This document shows positions 54,773-63,693 of a stretch of DNA of 64,000 bases, piece by piece; position 1 is the stretch's first letter; every line of letters starts with the position of its first letter. The notes beneath the pieces were generated by a model. That model made no database searches. It saw nothing but the letters and a program-made list of their open reading frames with translations, and was not told the origin of the DNA. Both the position numbers and the translations under genes were made by a program. Source of the DNA: Mycobacterium sp. 852014-50255_SCH5639931 (GTDB taxonomy: Bacteria; Actinomycetota; Actinomycetes; Mycobacteriales; Mycobacteriaceae); assembly GCF_001665605.1 (NCBI RefSeq), contig NZ_LZSV01000017.1, forward strand, positions 186,001 to 250,000. Direction: 5' to 3'.

Positions 54773-55816
54773 TCACAGCCAGCGCACCGGCGGGCCATGC
54801 GGATGGCATTCGCCGAGTATCTCGAGGTCGCCGCCCGGCCAGCGGCGCGCCCGCACCAAGAACCGGATGGGTGAGTCGGGCCGGTCACGCGCCGGCTCCA
54901 GGGTGAGGTGGACGAACGGCGATCGCTCATCCGCCTGCTCGCCCAGCGCCTGTACGCGCGCGCGGACGGTGTCCCGTTCCTCGCCGGACAGGTATTGCCA
55001 GGTGATGGAATGCCACAGCACGGTAAGCGCGCCCGCGGCCAGCGTCAGGCCGGCGACCGCGTCGGCCGCCGTCTGGCGCTCCAGCCCGGCCGGCACCCGC
55101 CGGGCGACCTCGATGGCGCCGCGCAACCGCTCTAGTCGGGCGCTCTGGTCGGGCCACACGTAGCTCAACACGGTGAGCTCCCCGTCGGCCCCGGTGACGT
55201 CGATGGGTGCGATGTCATAGCCGTGCCGCTCGACGATCCGTACCCGGCCGTGCGGCAGCGCTCCGCGCCACGCGTCCTCGATGGTCACCGGCGAATCACC
55301 CGGCCCCCACTGGCCGCCGGCGAATCGGTAACCGTAATGGTCTCCGCGCAGGTTCAGCCCCGCGCTCGATCCGATCTCGAAAAGCCTTATCGGCAGGTCG
55401 AATTCACAATTGACGCGCAACAGGCCGCCGATGAGCGCGGCGGACCGCCCGACCTCGTTGGTCTGGGGCGGTTGCCGCAACGCCGCCCGCAGGGCCTCGG
55501 AGTGGCCGGCCGCGACGTCCTTGATCTCCGGCCACGCCGACTCGGCATCCCAGCTGCCCCCGGTGCTGGGATACCACCGGCGCAATTGCGCTGCCCGGCC
55601 GTCGAGCACCAATCGGTGCAGCCCGCCGAGCAGCCGCAGGGGCACCGCAAGGCGCGACGGGTCGTCCTCGTGCCCGGACAAGATGGCGGCGAAGACGCCG
55701 CCGGCGGCAACGTCGATGGCCACCAGCTCGAAAAGCTCCCCGTACATCGGTGAGCCCGAGCCTGCGCAGAACCGCCCCTGCGCGCGCAGGGTGTGCAGCA
55801 GGTGGTCACCGGTCAC
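54773..55816 (-). CDS. DUF2332 protein (Rv0690c-like)
   Basis: 347 residues. Conserved blocks are [40 protein letters not shown] and the C-terminal [14 protein letters not shown]. The fold resembles SAM-binding proteins but the function is unknown. The GTG start overlaps the mftR stop by four bases (GTGA), so it is transcribed with mftR. This adjacency also exists in M. tuberculosis, which hints at a tie to mycofactocin regulation. Confidence 0.85.
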   Translation of the reverse strand: MTGDHLLHTLRAQGRFCAGSGSPMYGELFELVAIDVAAGGVFAAILSGHEDDPSRLAVPLRLLGGLHRLVLDGRAAQLRRWYPSTGGSWDAESAWPEIKDVAAGHSEALRAALRQPPQTNEVGRSAALIGGLLRVNCEFDLPIRLFEIGSSAGLNLRGDHYGYRFAGGQWGPGDSPVTIEDAWRGALPHGRVRIVERHGYDIAPIDVTGADGELTVLSYVWPDQSARLERLRGAIEVARRVPAGLERQTAADAVAGLTLAAGALTVLWHSITWQYLSGEERDTVRARVQALGEQADERSPFVHLTLEPARDRPDSPIRFLVRARRWPGGDLEILGECHPHGPPVRWL

Positions 55817-56445
55817 CGATCCAGCCTGTCCAGTCCGGCGCCGACAACGTCAAACGCGTTGCCCAGCGCGGTCGGCAGCGGGACGGACTCGTCACCCAGC
55901 CAGTGCTCGTAGGCCGACAGCGCCACCGCGAGCATGGTCCAGGCGGCCGTCTGGGGCAGCAGGTCGGTCGTCTTGCGGTCCGACCGGCGGGCCACGAACC
56001 CGGCGATCACCTCGCGCCAGCCCGCGTACATCGTCATCGAATAGGCCTGCAGTTCGGCCGTCTGCAGGATCACCCGCATGCGCTCGCGGTGCCGTGCGGT
56101 CTCGGACTCGTCAAAGGTGTTGAAAGCCAACAGCGCATCGCGCAGTGCCTGGCCCAGCGGCACCCGCGGATCGACGTTGTCGAGCAAGTCGCGCAGGTGC
56201 GCGAGGTGGGTGTCGAAGTCGCCCCAGGGGATGGCGTTCTTGGACGCGTAGTAGCGAAACAGCGTCCGCCGCGAGATGCCGGCGGCCCGCGCGACGTCGT
56301 CGACGCTGACGTCGGCGAAACCGCGGGCGCTGAACAGTTCGATGGCGACGTCGGTGATGTGGTGCGGAGTTGTCGAGCGGCGACGGCCCACCCGTGGCTG
56401 CGGCACCATGAGACCCCGCCCTTCCGTTTCGGCACTCGATGCCAT
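55813..56445 (-). CDS. mftR: mycofactocin system TetR regulator MftR
   Basis: 210 residues. TetR fold; helix-turn-helix [20 protein letters not shown], followed by the family-specific [20 protein letters not shown]. In M. smegmatis MftR represses mftA-F and is released by long-chain acyl-CoA. It is divergent from mftA, and an imperfect dyad in the 63-base gap is a likely operator. An in-frame ATG at 56409 ([10 protein letters not shown]) has a better ribosome binding site and gives the M. tuberculosis-like length, so the first 12 residues are uncertain. Confidence 0.93.
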   Translation of the reverse strand: MASSAETEGRGLMVPQPRVGRRRSTTPHHITDVAIELFSARGFADVSVDDVARAAGISRRTLFRYYASKNAIPWGDFDTHLAHLRDLLDNVDPRVPLGQALRDALLAFNTFDESETARHRERMRVILQTAELQAYSMTMYAGWREVIAGFVARRSDRKTTDLLPQTAAWTMLAVALSAYEHWLGDESVPLPTALGNAFDVVGAGLDRLDR

Positions 56446-56457
56446 ATTCTGACGAAG

Positions 56458-56486
56458 CTTGTGACTCGATCCCCATCGTTGTCAAG
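56458..56486. promoter_or_regulatory. candidate MftR operator between mftR and mftA
   Basis: Imperfect dyad: CTTG (56458-56461) and CGAT (56467-56470) on the left mirror ATCG (56475-56478) and CAAG (56483-56486) on the right, around a CCCC centre. The inner spacers are five and four bases, so symmetry is not perfect. Confidence 0.4.
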
Positions 56487-56508
56487 AACCGACGAAAGGC
56501 AATGACCC

Positions 56509-56598
56509 GTGGACCACGAAACCGAGACCGAGACCCAGCTCGTCGCCGAGACCCTGGTCGAAGAGGTGTCCATCGACGGCATGTGCGGGGTCTACTGA
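56509..56598 (+). CDS. mftA: mycofactocin precursor peptide MftA
   Basis: 29 residues starting at GTG. An acidic leader ([20 protein letters not shown]) is followed by the diagnostic core IDGMCGVY. MftC oxidatively decarboxylates the C-terminal Tyr and cross-links it to the Val; MftE then releases the dipeptide. The ribosome binding site is weak. An ATG seven bases upstream is in another frame, that of mftB. The end overlaps or abuts mftB. Confidence 0.95.
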   Translation: MDHETETETQLVAETLVEEVSIDGMCGVY

Positions 56599-56603
56599 CC
56601 CGC

Positions 56604-56876
56604 GTGTTCGACCCCGACCACGGCTGGCGGTTGCACCCACAGGTGGCGGTTCGACCCGAACCGTTCGGGGCGCTGCTCTATCACTTCGGCACCCGCAAGC
56701 TGTCCTTTCTCAAGAACCGCACCATTCTGACGGTGGTGCGGTCGCTGGCCGACCATCCCGATGTGCATTCCGCCTGCCGCGCGGCGGGTGTGGACGACTC
56801 GGGTGAGGCGCCGTACTTACACGCGCTGGGCGTGTTGGCCGATTCGAAGATGTTGGTACCTCAGGAGGTTCCATGA
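56604..56876 (+). CDS. mftB: mycofactocin biosynthesis chaperone MftB (PqqD-like RRE)
   Basis: About 90 residues. A RiPP-recognition-element winged helix that binds MftA and delivers it to MftC. Typical blocks are GWRLHPQVAVRPEPFGALLY and GTRKLSFLKNRTI. The GTG at 56604, five bases after the mftA stop, is used here; an in-frame GTG at 56583, inside mftA, would add seven residues. Neither has a strong ribosome binding site, so coupling to mftA is likely. The stop overlaps mftC (ATGA). Confidence 0.92.
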   Translation: MFDPDHGWRLHPQVAVRPEPFGALLYHFGTRKLSFLKNRTILTVVRSLADHPDVHSACRAAGVDDSGEAPYLHALGVLADSKMLVPQEVP

Positions 56877-58069
56877 CCGCCGGACTGGCCAGAGTGCCGC
56901 GGCTCATCGAGCAGTTCGAGAGCGGGCTGGATGCGCCAATCTGCCTGACGTGGGAGCTGACGTACGCCTGCAACCTGGCGTGCGTGCACTGCCTGTCGTC
57001 CTCGGGTAAACGGGATCCGCGGGAGCTGTCCACCCGGCAGTGCATGGACATCATCGACGAGCTCGAACGCATGCAGGTGTTCTACGTCAACATCGGCGGC
57101 GGGGAGCCCACCGTGCGCCCGGACTTCTGGGAGCTGGTCGATTACGCCACCGCGCACCACGTCGGGGTGAAGTTCTCCACCAACGGGGTCCGCATCACCG
57201 AAGAGGTCGCCGCCCGGTTGGCCGCCAGCGACTACGTCGATGTCCAGATCTCGCTGGACGGGGCCACCGCGGAGGTCAACGACGCGGTCCGGGGCCCGGG
57301 ATCCTTCGCCATGGCCGTGCGCGCGCTCGAAAACCTGGCCAACGCGGGCTTTGCCGACGCGAAGATCTCCGTCGTGGTCACCCGGCACAACGTCGACCAG
57401 CTCGACGAATTCGCCGCGCTGGCAAGCCGTTACGGCGCCACCTTGCGGATCACGCGGCTGCGTCCCTCGGGCCGGGGCGCGGACGTCTGGGAGGACCTGC
57501 ACCCCACCGCCGAGCAGCAGGTGCAGCTCTACGACTGGCTGGTGGCCAAGGGGGAGCGGGTTCTCACCGGCGACTCCTTCTTCCATCTGTCGCCGTTGGG
57601 GTCCTCCGGCGCGCTGGCCGGGCTGAACATGTGCGGTGCCGGCCGGGTGGTGTGCCTGATCGACCCGGTGGGCGACGTGTATGCCTGCCCGTTCGCCATC
57701 CACGACCGTTTCCTGGCCGGAAATGTTCTTTCGGACGGTGGGTTCGACCAGGTCTGGAAGAACGCACCGCTGTTCCGTGAGCTCCGCGAACCGCAGTCCG
57801 CGGGCGCGTGCGGCAGCTGCGGCCACTACGACGCCTGCCGGGGCGGCTGCATGGCGGCCAAGTTCTTCACCGGCCTGCCGATGGACGGGCCGGATCCCGA
57901 ATGCGTCCAGGGGCACAGCGCGTCGGCGCTGGCCCGCCGGCGCGAGACGCCGCGCCCCCGGGCCGACCATTCCCACGGGCGGCGGGTTCGCCAGCCGGTG
58001 CCCTTGACGCTGTCGGTGCGGCCGCCGGACGTGCCACCAGCACGGCTGTGCAACGAAAGCCCAGTGTGA
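56873..58069 (+). CDS. mftC: mycofactocin radical SAM maturase MftC
   Basis: 398 residues. The radical-SAM cluster motif CxxxCxxC is Cys33, Cys37 and Cys40 (TYACNLACVHC), followed by NIGGGEPT. The C-terminal SPASM domain with auxiliary iron-sulfur ligands includes CGAGRVVCLI, VYACPFAI and CGSCGHYDACRGGC. It decarboxylates and cyclises the Val-Tyr end of MftA. CAGGAGG is a strong ribosome binding site, and the gene overlaps mftB by four bases. Confidence 0.97.
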   Translation: MTAGLARVPRLIEQFESGLDAPICLTWELTYACNLACVHCLSSSGKRDPRELSTRQCMDIIDELERMQVFYVNIGGGEPTVRPDFWELVDYATAHHVGVKFSTNGVRITEEVAARLAASDYVDVQISLDGATAEVNDAVRGPGSFAMAVRALENLANAGFADAKISVVVTRHNVDQLDEFAALASRYGATLRITRLRPSGRGADVWEDLHPTAEQQVQLYDWLVAKGERVLTGDSFFHLSPLGSSGALAGLNMCGAGRVVCLIDPVGDVYACPFAIHDRFLAGNVLSDGGFDQVWKNAPLFRELREPQSAGACGSCGHYDACRGGCMAAKFFTGLPMDGPDPECVQGHSASALARRRETPRPRADHSHGRRVRQPVPLTLSVRPPDVPPARLCNESPV

Positions 58070-58071
58070 TC

Positions 58072-59262
58072 ATGGCCGGCCAGTGGTTTGAAACCGTCGC
58101 CATCGCGCAGCAGCGCGCGAAGCGGCGGCTGCCGAAATCCGTTTACTCGGCGCTGCTTGCGGGCAGCGAAAAGGGAGTCACCGTCTCCGATAACGTCGCG
58201 GCGTTTGGTGAACTCGGATTCGCCCCGCACGTCGTGGGCGCGCAGGAAAAGCGCGACCTATCGACTACCGTGATGGGACAAGATATTTCGATGCCGGTGC
58301 TGATTTCGCCAACCGGTGTCCAGGCGGTCGATCCGGACGGTGAGGTCGCGGTCGCGCGGGCTGCGGCGGCGCGGGGAACGGCGATGGGCCTGTCCTCCTT
58401 CGCCAGCAAACCGATCGAGGAGGTCATCGCCGCCAATCCCAAGATCTTCTTCCAGGTGTACTGGCTGGGCGGGCGCGACGCGATCGCCGAGCGGGTGGAA
58501 CGGGCGCGCCAGGCCGGTGCGGTCGGTTTGATCGTCACCACCGACTGGTCGTTCTCCCACGGGCGCGACTGGGGTAGTCCCCAGATTCCCGAAGCGATGA
58601 ACCTGCGGACCGTCCTGCGGCAGTCTCCGGAAGCGGTGTTCAAGCCACGCTGGCTGTGGAAATACGGCAAGACACTGCGCCCGCCGGATTTGCGGGTGCC
58701 CAACCAGGGTCGCCGCGGTGAATCCGGTCCGCCCTTTTTTGCGGCCTACGGCGAGTGGATGGGTACGCCGCCCCCGACGTGGGAGGACATCGCCTGGCTA
58801 CGCGAGCTGTGGGGCGGCCCCTTCATGCTCAAGGGCGTGATGCGTATCGATGACGCGAAAAGGGCTGTGGATGCCGGTGTTTCGGCGATTTCGGTGTCGA
58901 ACCACGGTGGTAACAATCTCGATGGCACACCGGCCTCCATCCGCGCCCTGCCCGCGGTGGCCGCCGCGGTCGGCGATGAGGTCGAGGTGCTGCTCGATGG
59001 TGGCATCCGCCGCGGCAGCGACGTCGTCAAGGCCGTGGCGCTCGGGGCGCGCGCGGTGATGATCGGCCGCGCCTACCTGTGGGGCCTCGCCGCGGCCGGC
59101 CAGGCGGGCGTGGAGAACGTGCTCGACATCCTGCGCGGGGGCATCGACTCGGCGCTGATGGGTCTGGGCCATGCCAGCGTCCAGGACCTCGGCCCGGAGG
59201 ACATCCTGGTGCCGGCCGGCTTCACCCGGGCGCTGGGTGTCCCGTCCGGCGGGGACGCCTGA
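58072..59262 (+). CDS. mftD: mycofactocin FMN-dependent dehydrogenase MftD (LldD1)
   Basis: 396 residues, same length as M. tuberculosis LldD1. FMN alpha-hydroxy-acid oxidase barrel: PVLISPTGVQAVDPDGE, GLSSFASKPIEEV, SNHGGNNLDGTPASIRALP and DGGIRRGSDVVKAV with GRAYLWGLA. MftD oxidatively deaminates the AHDP intermediate to the redox-active alpha-keto-amide premycofactocin. The ATG at 58072 is chosen by homology; a GTG at 58066 would give a GTGA overlap with mftC. Confidence 0.96.
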   Translation: MAGQWFETVAIAQQRAKRRLPKSVYSALLAGSEKGVTVSDNVAAFGELGFAPHVVGAQEKRDLSTTVMGQDISMPVLISPTGVQAVDPDGEVAVARAAAARGTAMGLSSFASKPIEEVIAANPKIFFQVYWLGGRDAIAERVERARQAGAVGLIVTTDWSFSHGRDWGSPQIPEAMNLRTVLRQSPEAVFKPRWLWKYGKTLRPPDLRVPNQGRRGESGPPFFAAYGEWMGTPPPTWEDIAWLRELWGGPFMLKGVMRIDDAKRAVDAGVSAISVSNHGGNNLDGTPASIRALPAVAAAVGDEVEVLLDGGIRRGSDVVKAVALGARAVMIGRAYLWGLAAAGQAGVENVLDILRGGIDSALMGLGHASVQDLGPEDILVPAGFTRALGVPSGGDA

Positions 59263-59425
59263 TCGGCTAATCACCGAATCCCGGGCAGATTTACCCGGAA
59301 TGCTCGGCGGCCCTAAAACGGTGGTACACGCGTGGTATCCGTGACGAACGAGCACAAATTTCGAACCCCTGATGAACCAGTCAGAAAAAAAATGTTTTCT
59401 CCGAACAACAATTGGTGCACGCCAG
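59263..59425 (+). promoter_or_regulatory. mftD-mftE gap, possible internal promoter
   Basis: 163 bases, unusually A/T-rich in its second half, in an operon whose other junctions are overlaps or very short. It contains an inverted repeat AGAAAA/TTTTCT (59383-59400) and a weak CCGGG/CCCGG hairpin near 59281-59298. An internal promoter or processing site for mftEFG is possible; no clear -35/-10 pair is seen. Confidence 0.3.
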
Positions 59426-60169
59426 GTGAATTCGTCCTACCATCACCGAGTGCCCGTACTCGGCGAATTGGCAATGGCGACGTCAAGCCAGCTATCGGGC
59501 ACCTCGCCGTCGATATTGATCCCGCTGGGCTCGACCGAACAGCACGGCCCGCATCTGCCGTTGGACACCGACACCCGGATCGCCACCGCGGTCGCCCGTG
59601 GGGCTCGGGCCGGTCTCGAAGCGCGCCTCGAGCGCGAGTGGTTGCTGGCGCCGGCCATCGCCTACGGCGCCAGCGGCGAGCACCAGAGTTTCGCCGGAAC
59701 GATCTCCATCGGCACCGAAGCCCTGACGATGCTGCTCGTCGAGTACGGCCGGTCGGCCGCTAGCTGGGCCAACCGCCTCGTCTTCGTCAACGGCCACGGC
59801 GGCAACGTCGCCGCGCTGACCGCGGCGGTGTCGCGGCTGCGGGCCGAGGGGCGCGACGCCGGCTGGTGCCCATGCCTGGCCGACGGCGGCGATGCCCACG
59901 CCGGGCACACCGAAACATCGATGTTGCTGCACATCTCGCCCGGAGACGTGCTGACCGACCGGTGGCTCGCCGGCAACCGGGCGCCGCTGCCGGAATTACT
60001 CCCGTCGATGCGGCGCGGGGGAGTCGCGGCGGTCAGCCCCGTGGGCGTGCTGGGGGACCCGACCACCGCGACCGTCACCGAGGGCAAGCGCATCCTCGCC
60101 GAGATGGTCGACGGCTGTGTCCGGCGAGTGGCCCGGTGGTCGCCCGGGCACGACGGGATGCTTACATGA
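59426..60169 (+). CDS. mftE: mycofactocin precursor peptidase MftE (creatininase family)
   Basis: 247 residues. Creatininase-fold metallopeptidase with ligand blocks [29 protein letters not shown] and HAGHTETSM. It cleaves the modified C-terminal Val-Tyr dipeptide (AHDP) from MftA. The GTG at 59426 begins [14 protein letters not shown] like the M. tuberculosis protein; earlier in-frame starts lie in A/T-rich sequence. Its stop overlaps mftF (ATGA). Confidence 0.95.
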   Translation: MNSSYHHRVPVLGELAMATSSQLSGTSPSILIPLGSTEQHGPHLPLDTDTRIATAVARGARAGLEARLEREWLLAPAIAYGASGEHQSFAGTISIGTEALTMLLVEYGRSAASWANRLVFVNGHGGNVAALTAAVSRLRAEGRDAGWCPCLADGGDAHAGHTETSMLLHISPGDVLTDRWLAGNRAPLPELLPSMRRGGVAAVSPVGVLGDPTTATVTEGKRILAEMVDGCVRRVARWSPGHDGMLT

Positions 60170-61578
60170 CGGCGGCCCGGCTGCCGGATGGCTTCGCCGT
60201 CCAGGTCGACCGGCGGGTGCGGGTGCTCGGTGATGGCTCTGCGCTGCTCGGTGGTTCGCCGACCCGGCTGCTGAAGCTGGCGCCGGCCGCCCAGGACATG
60301 CTGTGCGACGGCCGGCTGAAGGTTCGCGACGACGTCAGTGCCCAGCTGGCCCGCACCCTGCTCGACGCCACGGTGGCGCATCCGCGGCCGGCGGGCGGGC
60401 CGTCGCACAACGACGTCACCGTGGTAATTCCGGTGCGCAACAACCTTTCCGGGGTTCGCCGCTTGGTGAGCTCACTGCGCGGCCTGCGGGTCATCGTGGT
60501 GGACGACGGTTCGTTCCCGCCGATCGAGCCGGACGATTTCATCGGCGCGCACTGCGACGTCGAAGTATTGCGGCACTCCCGCTCCCGGGGCCCGGCCGCC
60601 GCCCGCAACACCGGGCTGGCCGCCTGCAGCACCGACTACGTCGCGTTTTTGGATTCCGACGTCGCGCCGCGGCGCGGCTGGCTGGAGGCGCTGCTCGGGC
60701 ATTTCTGCGATCCCACCGTCGCCCTGTCCGCGCCACGCATCGTCGGTTTGTCGCCCAGTGAAAATGTGGTGGCTCGCTACGAGGCGGTGCACTCGTCGCT
60801 CGACCTCGGCGAGCGCGAGGCGCCCGTGCTGCCCCACAGCCAGGTGTCCTACGTGCCCAGCGCGGCGATCATCTGTCGGTGCTCCGCCCTCCGCAGTGTC
60901 GGCGGGTTCGACGAGACCCTGCAATCCGGTGAGGATGTCGACCTGTGCTGGCGGCTCATCGAGTCCGGCGCCCGGCTGCGCTACGAACCCATCGCGGTGG
61001 TCGCTCACGACCACCGCACCGAACTGCGGGATTGGCTCGCGCGCAAGGCGTTCTATGGCGGATCGGCGGCCCCGCTCTCGGTTCGCCACCCGGACAAGAC
61101 GGCCCCGGTGGTGATCTCCGGCTGGGCGCTGATGACCTGGATCCTGATGGCGTTCGGGACCAGCCTGTCCCAACTGGCGTCCGTCGTCGTCGCCGTCCTG
61201 ACTGGTCGCAGGATCGCCAGGGCGATGCGCGGCGCCGAGACGTCCATCGCCGACGTGGCGATGATCGCGACCCGTGGCCTGTGGTCGGCGGCGCTGCAGC
61301 TGGCGTCGGCCCTGTGTCGGCACTATTGGCCGGTGGCGCTGCTTGCCGCCACGCTGTCGCGACATTTCCGACGCGTCGTGCTGGTCGCGGCGATCATGGA
61401 CGGCGTGGTGGACTGGCTGCGACGCCGCGACGCCGTCGGCGACGATGCCGAACCGATCGGCCTGCTGACCTATCTCTTGCTCAAGCGGGTCGACGACCTG
61501 GCGTACGGCCTCGGGTTGTGGTGGGGTGTGGTGCGGGAGCGCAACCTGCGGGCGCTGAAACCCCAGATTCGGAGCTAG
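60166..61578 (+). CDS. mftF: mycofactocin glycosyltransferase MftF
   Basis: 470 residues. An N-terminal domain of about 85 residues is followed by a GT-A (family 2) domain: [33 protein letters not shown], the DxD-type FLDSDVAPR and [10 protein letters not shown]. Two or more C-terminal hydrophobic segments ([20 protein letters not shown]) suggest membrane attachment. It adds beta-1,4-linked glucose units to premycofactocin. It overlaps mftE by four bases; mftG starts 19 bases after its stop. Confidence 0.95.
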   Translation: MTAARLPDGFAVQVDRRVRVLGDGSALLGGSPTRLLKLAPAAQDMLCDGRLKVRDDVSAQLARTLLDATVAHPRPAGGPSHNDVTVVIPVRNNLSGVRRLVSSLRGLRVIVVDDGSFPPIEPDDFIGAHCDVEVLRHSRSRGPAAARNTGLAACSTDYVAFLDSDVAPRRGWLEALLGHFCDPTVALSAPRIVGLSPSENVVARYEAVHSSLDLGEREAPVLPHSQVSYVPSAAIICRCSALRSVGGFDETLQSGEDVDLCWRLIESGARLRYEPIAVVAHDHRTELRDWLARKAFYGGSAAPLSVRHPDKTAPVVISGWALMTWILMAFGTSLSQLASVVVAVLTGRRIARAMRGAETSIADVAMIATRGLWSAALQLASALCRHYWPVALLAATLSRHFRRVVLVAAIMDGVVDWLRRRDAVGDDAEPIGLLTYLLLKRVDDLAYGLGLWWGVVRERNLRALKPQIRS

Positions 61579-61597
61579 CCGCCACCTTGACCCGCCC

Positions 61598-63037
61598 TTG
61601 AGTAAGGCCGCCCCGCACAGCGACGTGCTGATCGTCGGTGCCGGTAGCGCTGGATCGGTTGTCGCCGAACGTCTTTCTGCCGAGCCGGGCTGTGTGGTGG
61701 CCGTCCTCGAGGCGGGGCCGGCCCTCGATGATCCGGGATTGCTCGCACAAACCGCGAACGGGTTGCAGCTGCCGATCGGGATCGGCAGCCCGCTGGTGCG
61801 CCGTTATCAGACGAGCCTGACCGATCGACCCATGCGCGCGCATCCGATCGTGCGCGGGGCGACCGTCGGCGGCTCGGGCGCAATCAATGGCGGCTACTTC
61901 TGCCGCGGATTGCCGCGCGACTTCGACCGGTTATCGCTACCCGGATGGGCCTGGTCCGACGTCCTCGAGAGCTTCCGCGCCATCGAGACCGACCTGGACT
62001 TCAGCGGGCCGGCCCATGGCGACAGCGGTCCCATCCGGGTCCGTCGTACCCACGAAATCACGGGAACCACCGAGCGTTTCATCACCGCCGCGCAGCGCGC
62101 CGGGTTCGACTGGATCGAAGATCTCAATGACTGTGGGCCGGAACTGGTTTCGGGAATGGGCGCCGTCCCGCTCAACATCGTGGACGGTGTGCGTACCGGA
62201 TCCGGCGCGGGATTTCTGCTGCCGGCGCTGCGCCGGCCGAACCTGACATTGCACTCCCGGACGCGCGCCGCGCGGTTGCGCTTCGCCGGCACCGCCGCCG
62301 CGGGTGTCGACGTGATCGGCCCGCACGGCCGCTTGACGCTGACCGCAGACCGGATCGTGTTGTGTGCCGGTGCCATCCAAACGGCACAGCTGCTGATGCT
62401 CTCCGGCATCGGAGCCGAGGAGGGACTGCGCTCCGTCGGCGTACCCGTGGTGAAGCCGTTGCCGGTGGGGGCGTCGTTCAGCGATCACCCCGAGTGGGTG
62501 TTGCCCACCGATTGGACGGTGGCTCCCGGCCGGCCGGTGCTCGAAGTCGTGCTCAGCACCGCCGATGGCCTCGAGATCAGACCCTACACAGGGGGATTCG
62601 TCGCGATGACCGGGGACGGCACCGCCGGTCATGCGGACTGGCCGCACATCGGGGTTGCGCTCATGCGGCCGCGCGCGCGGGGGCGCATTACGCTGGCGTC
62701 GGCGGACCCCGAGGCGGCGCCCCGCATCGAGCACCGTTACGACAGCGAGCCCGAAGACGTCGCGGCGCTACGCCAAGGCGCCGAACTGGCCCGCGAATTG
62801 GCGCGTACCGCAACGCATGTCGGTGAGCCCGTATGGTCCACGTCGCAACATCTATGCGGCACAGCGCCGATGGGCGCCGATAACGACCCGCGGGCCGTCG
62901 TCGACCATCGCTGCCGGGTGCGCGGCATCGACAACCTTTGGGTGATCGACGGCTCGATCCTGCCCGCCATCACCAGCCGGGGGCCGCACGCCACCGTGGT
63001 CATGATCGGTCATCGGGCCGCCGAATTCGTTCGGTGA
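61598..63037 (+). CDS. mftG: mycofactocin dehydrogenase MftG (GMC oxidoreductase)
   Basis: 479 residues. The FAD-binding motif is DVLIVGAGSAGSVVAERLS. GMC blocks are VGGSGAINGGYFCRGLP, LCAGAIQTAQLLMLSGIG and the C-terminal HLCGTAPMG and ITSRGPHATVVMIGHRAAEF. In M. smegmatis MftG links mycofactocinol oxidation to the respiratory chain. It starts at TTG, judged by alignment to Rv0697 and its length (479). It ends the mft operon; a hairpin follows. Confidence 0.93.
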   Translation: MSKAAPHSDVLIVGAGSAGSVVAERLSAEPGCVVAVLEAGPALDDPGLLAQTANGLQLPIGIGSPLVRRYQTSLTDRPMRAHPIVRGATVGGSGAINGGYFCRGLPRDFDRLSLPGWAWSDVLESFRAIETDLDFSGPAHGDSGPIRVRRTHEITGTTERFITAAQRAGFDWIEDLNDCGPELVSGMGAVPLNIVDGVRTGSGAGFLLPALRRPNLTLHSRTRAARLRFAGTAAAGVDVIGPHGRLTLTADRIVLCAGAIQTAQLLMLSGIGAEEGLRSVGVPVVKPLPVGASFSDHPEWVLPTDWTVAPGRPVLEVVLSTADGLEIRPYTGGFVAMTGDGTAGHADWPHIGVALMRPRARGRITLASADPEAAPRIEHRYDSEPEDVAALRQGAELARELARTATHVGEPVWSTSQHLCGTAPMGADNDPRAVVDHRCRVRGIDNLWVIDGSILPAITSRGPHATVVMIGHRAAEFVR

Positions 63038-63053
63038 TGCGGAAAGAGCGTGA

Positions 63054-63088
63054 GGGCGGGCCTCAAGGGTGAGGCATGAGGCCCGCCC
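63054..63088 (+). terminator. terminator of the mycofactocin operon
   Basis: Perfect 12-bp stem GGGCGGGCCTCA (63054-63065) with TGAGGCCCGCCC (63077-63088), 11-base loop, no T-tract. It lies 16 bases after the mftG stop. Confidence 0.75.
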
Positions 63089-63693
63089 CGCGAGCGGCGA
63101 TTATTCATGCGGTCCACGTAGACGGCCACGGCAAGTGGCAGTGCGCGCGCGAGTGGTGCTTCGCGCGAAAATGCGTCGCAATATCCGTGGACTGCACGGT
63201 CGCCATTTCACTGTTCGATTGCCCGTGCTTGTCTCTTTTCGGTTACCTCCCTTCGCCGATGCGTGAAACATGTCGGCAGGCCGGAGGTGAACGCTGCCGG
63301 GCCCAGATCAGGGAGACCAGCCAGCGAGCCCGCCGCGCGAGGGTGTGCGCCGCGCGTCCGGCGCGCGTCGACTCGGTGGACACCAGGGTGCTCGTCCGGC
63401 GCCGGCAGCGCCGCGCCGTGGGAAACTCACAGCTGGGGTGCCGAGCCGGCTCGCTCCCTCGCCTCAGGCGTATCCATTCGGCCTCCACGATCGCCGCCGC
63501 CTCACGCATCACCGGGCATACCGGCTCGACCACGCTGGTAACACCCATCAACACCACATCCACCTCGCCTCGCAGCGATGATCTGTATCTGTCGATATAC
63601 ATCTCGTGATACCAGAACCGGCAGAGGTTTTCAAGCGTTGAACCTGCTGTCGGACAACAGTATTGGACGGAGCGGTGTTGGCCTGGCGGCGCG
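63089..63693. other. region without a convincing gene
   Basis: About 600 bases. Open frames occur on both strands (for example 63076-63609 plus, 63243-63602 minus), but they are rich in Arg/Ser and rare codons, lack good starts and match no family I know. The stretch near 63540-63660 is less GC-rich than its surroundings. An operator-like dyad TGTAT/ATACA (63584-63601, eight-base spacer) stands there. It may be decayed or foreign sequence. Confidence 0.5.

Noticed and set aside
63076..63609. 177-codon plus-strand frame and 119-codon minus-strand frame after mftG
   Set aside because: The plus frame begins inside the mft terminator hairpin. Both have Arg/Ser-rich composition, unusual codons and no recognisable domain, so I did not call either a gene.
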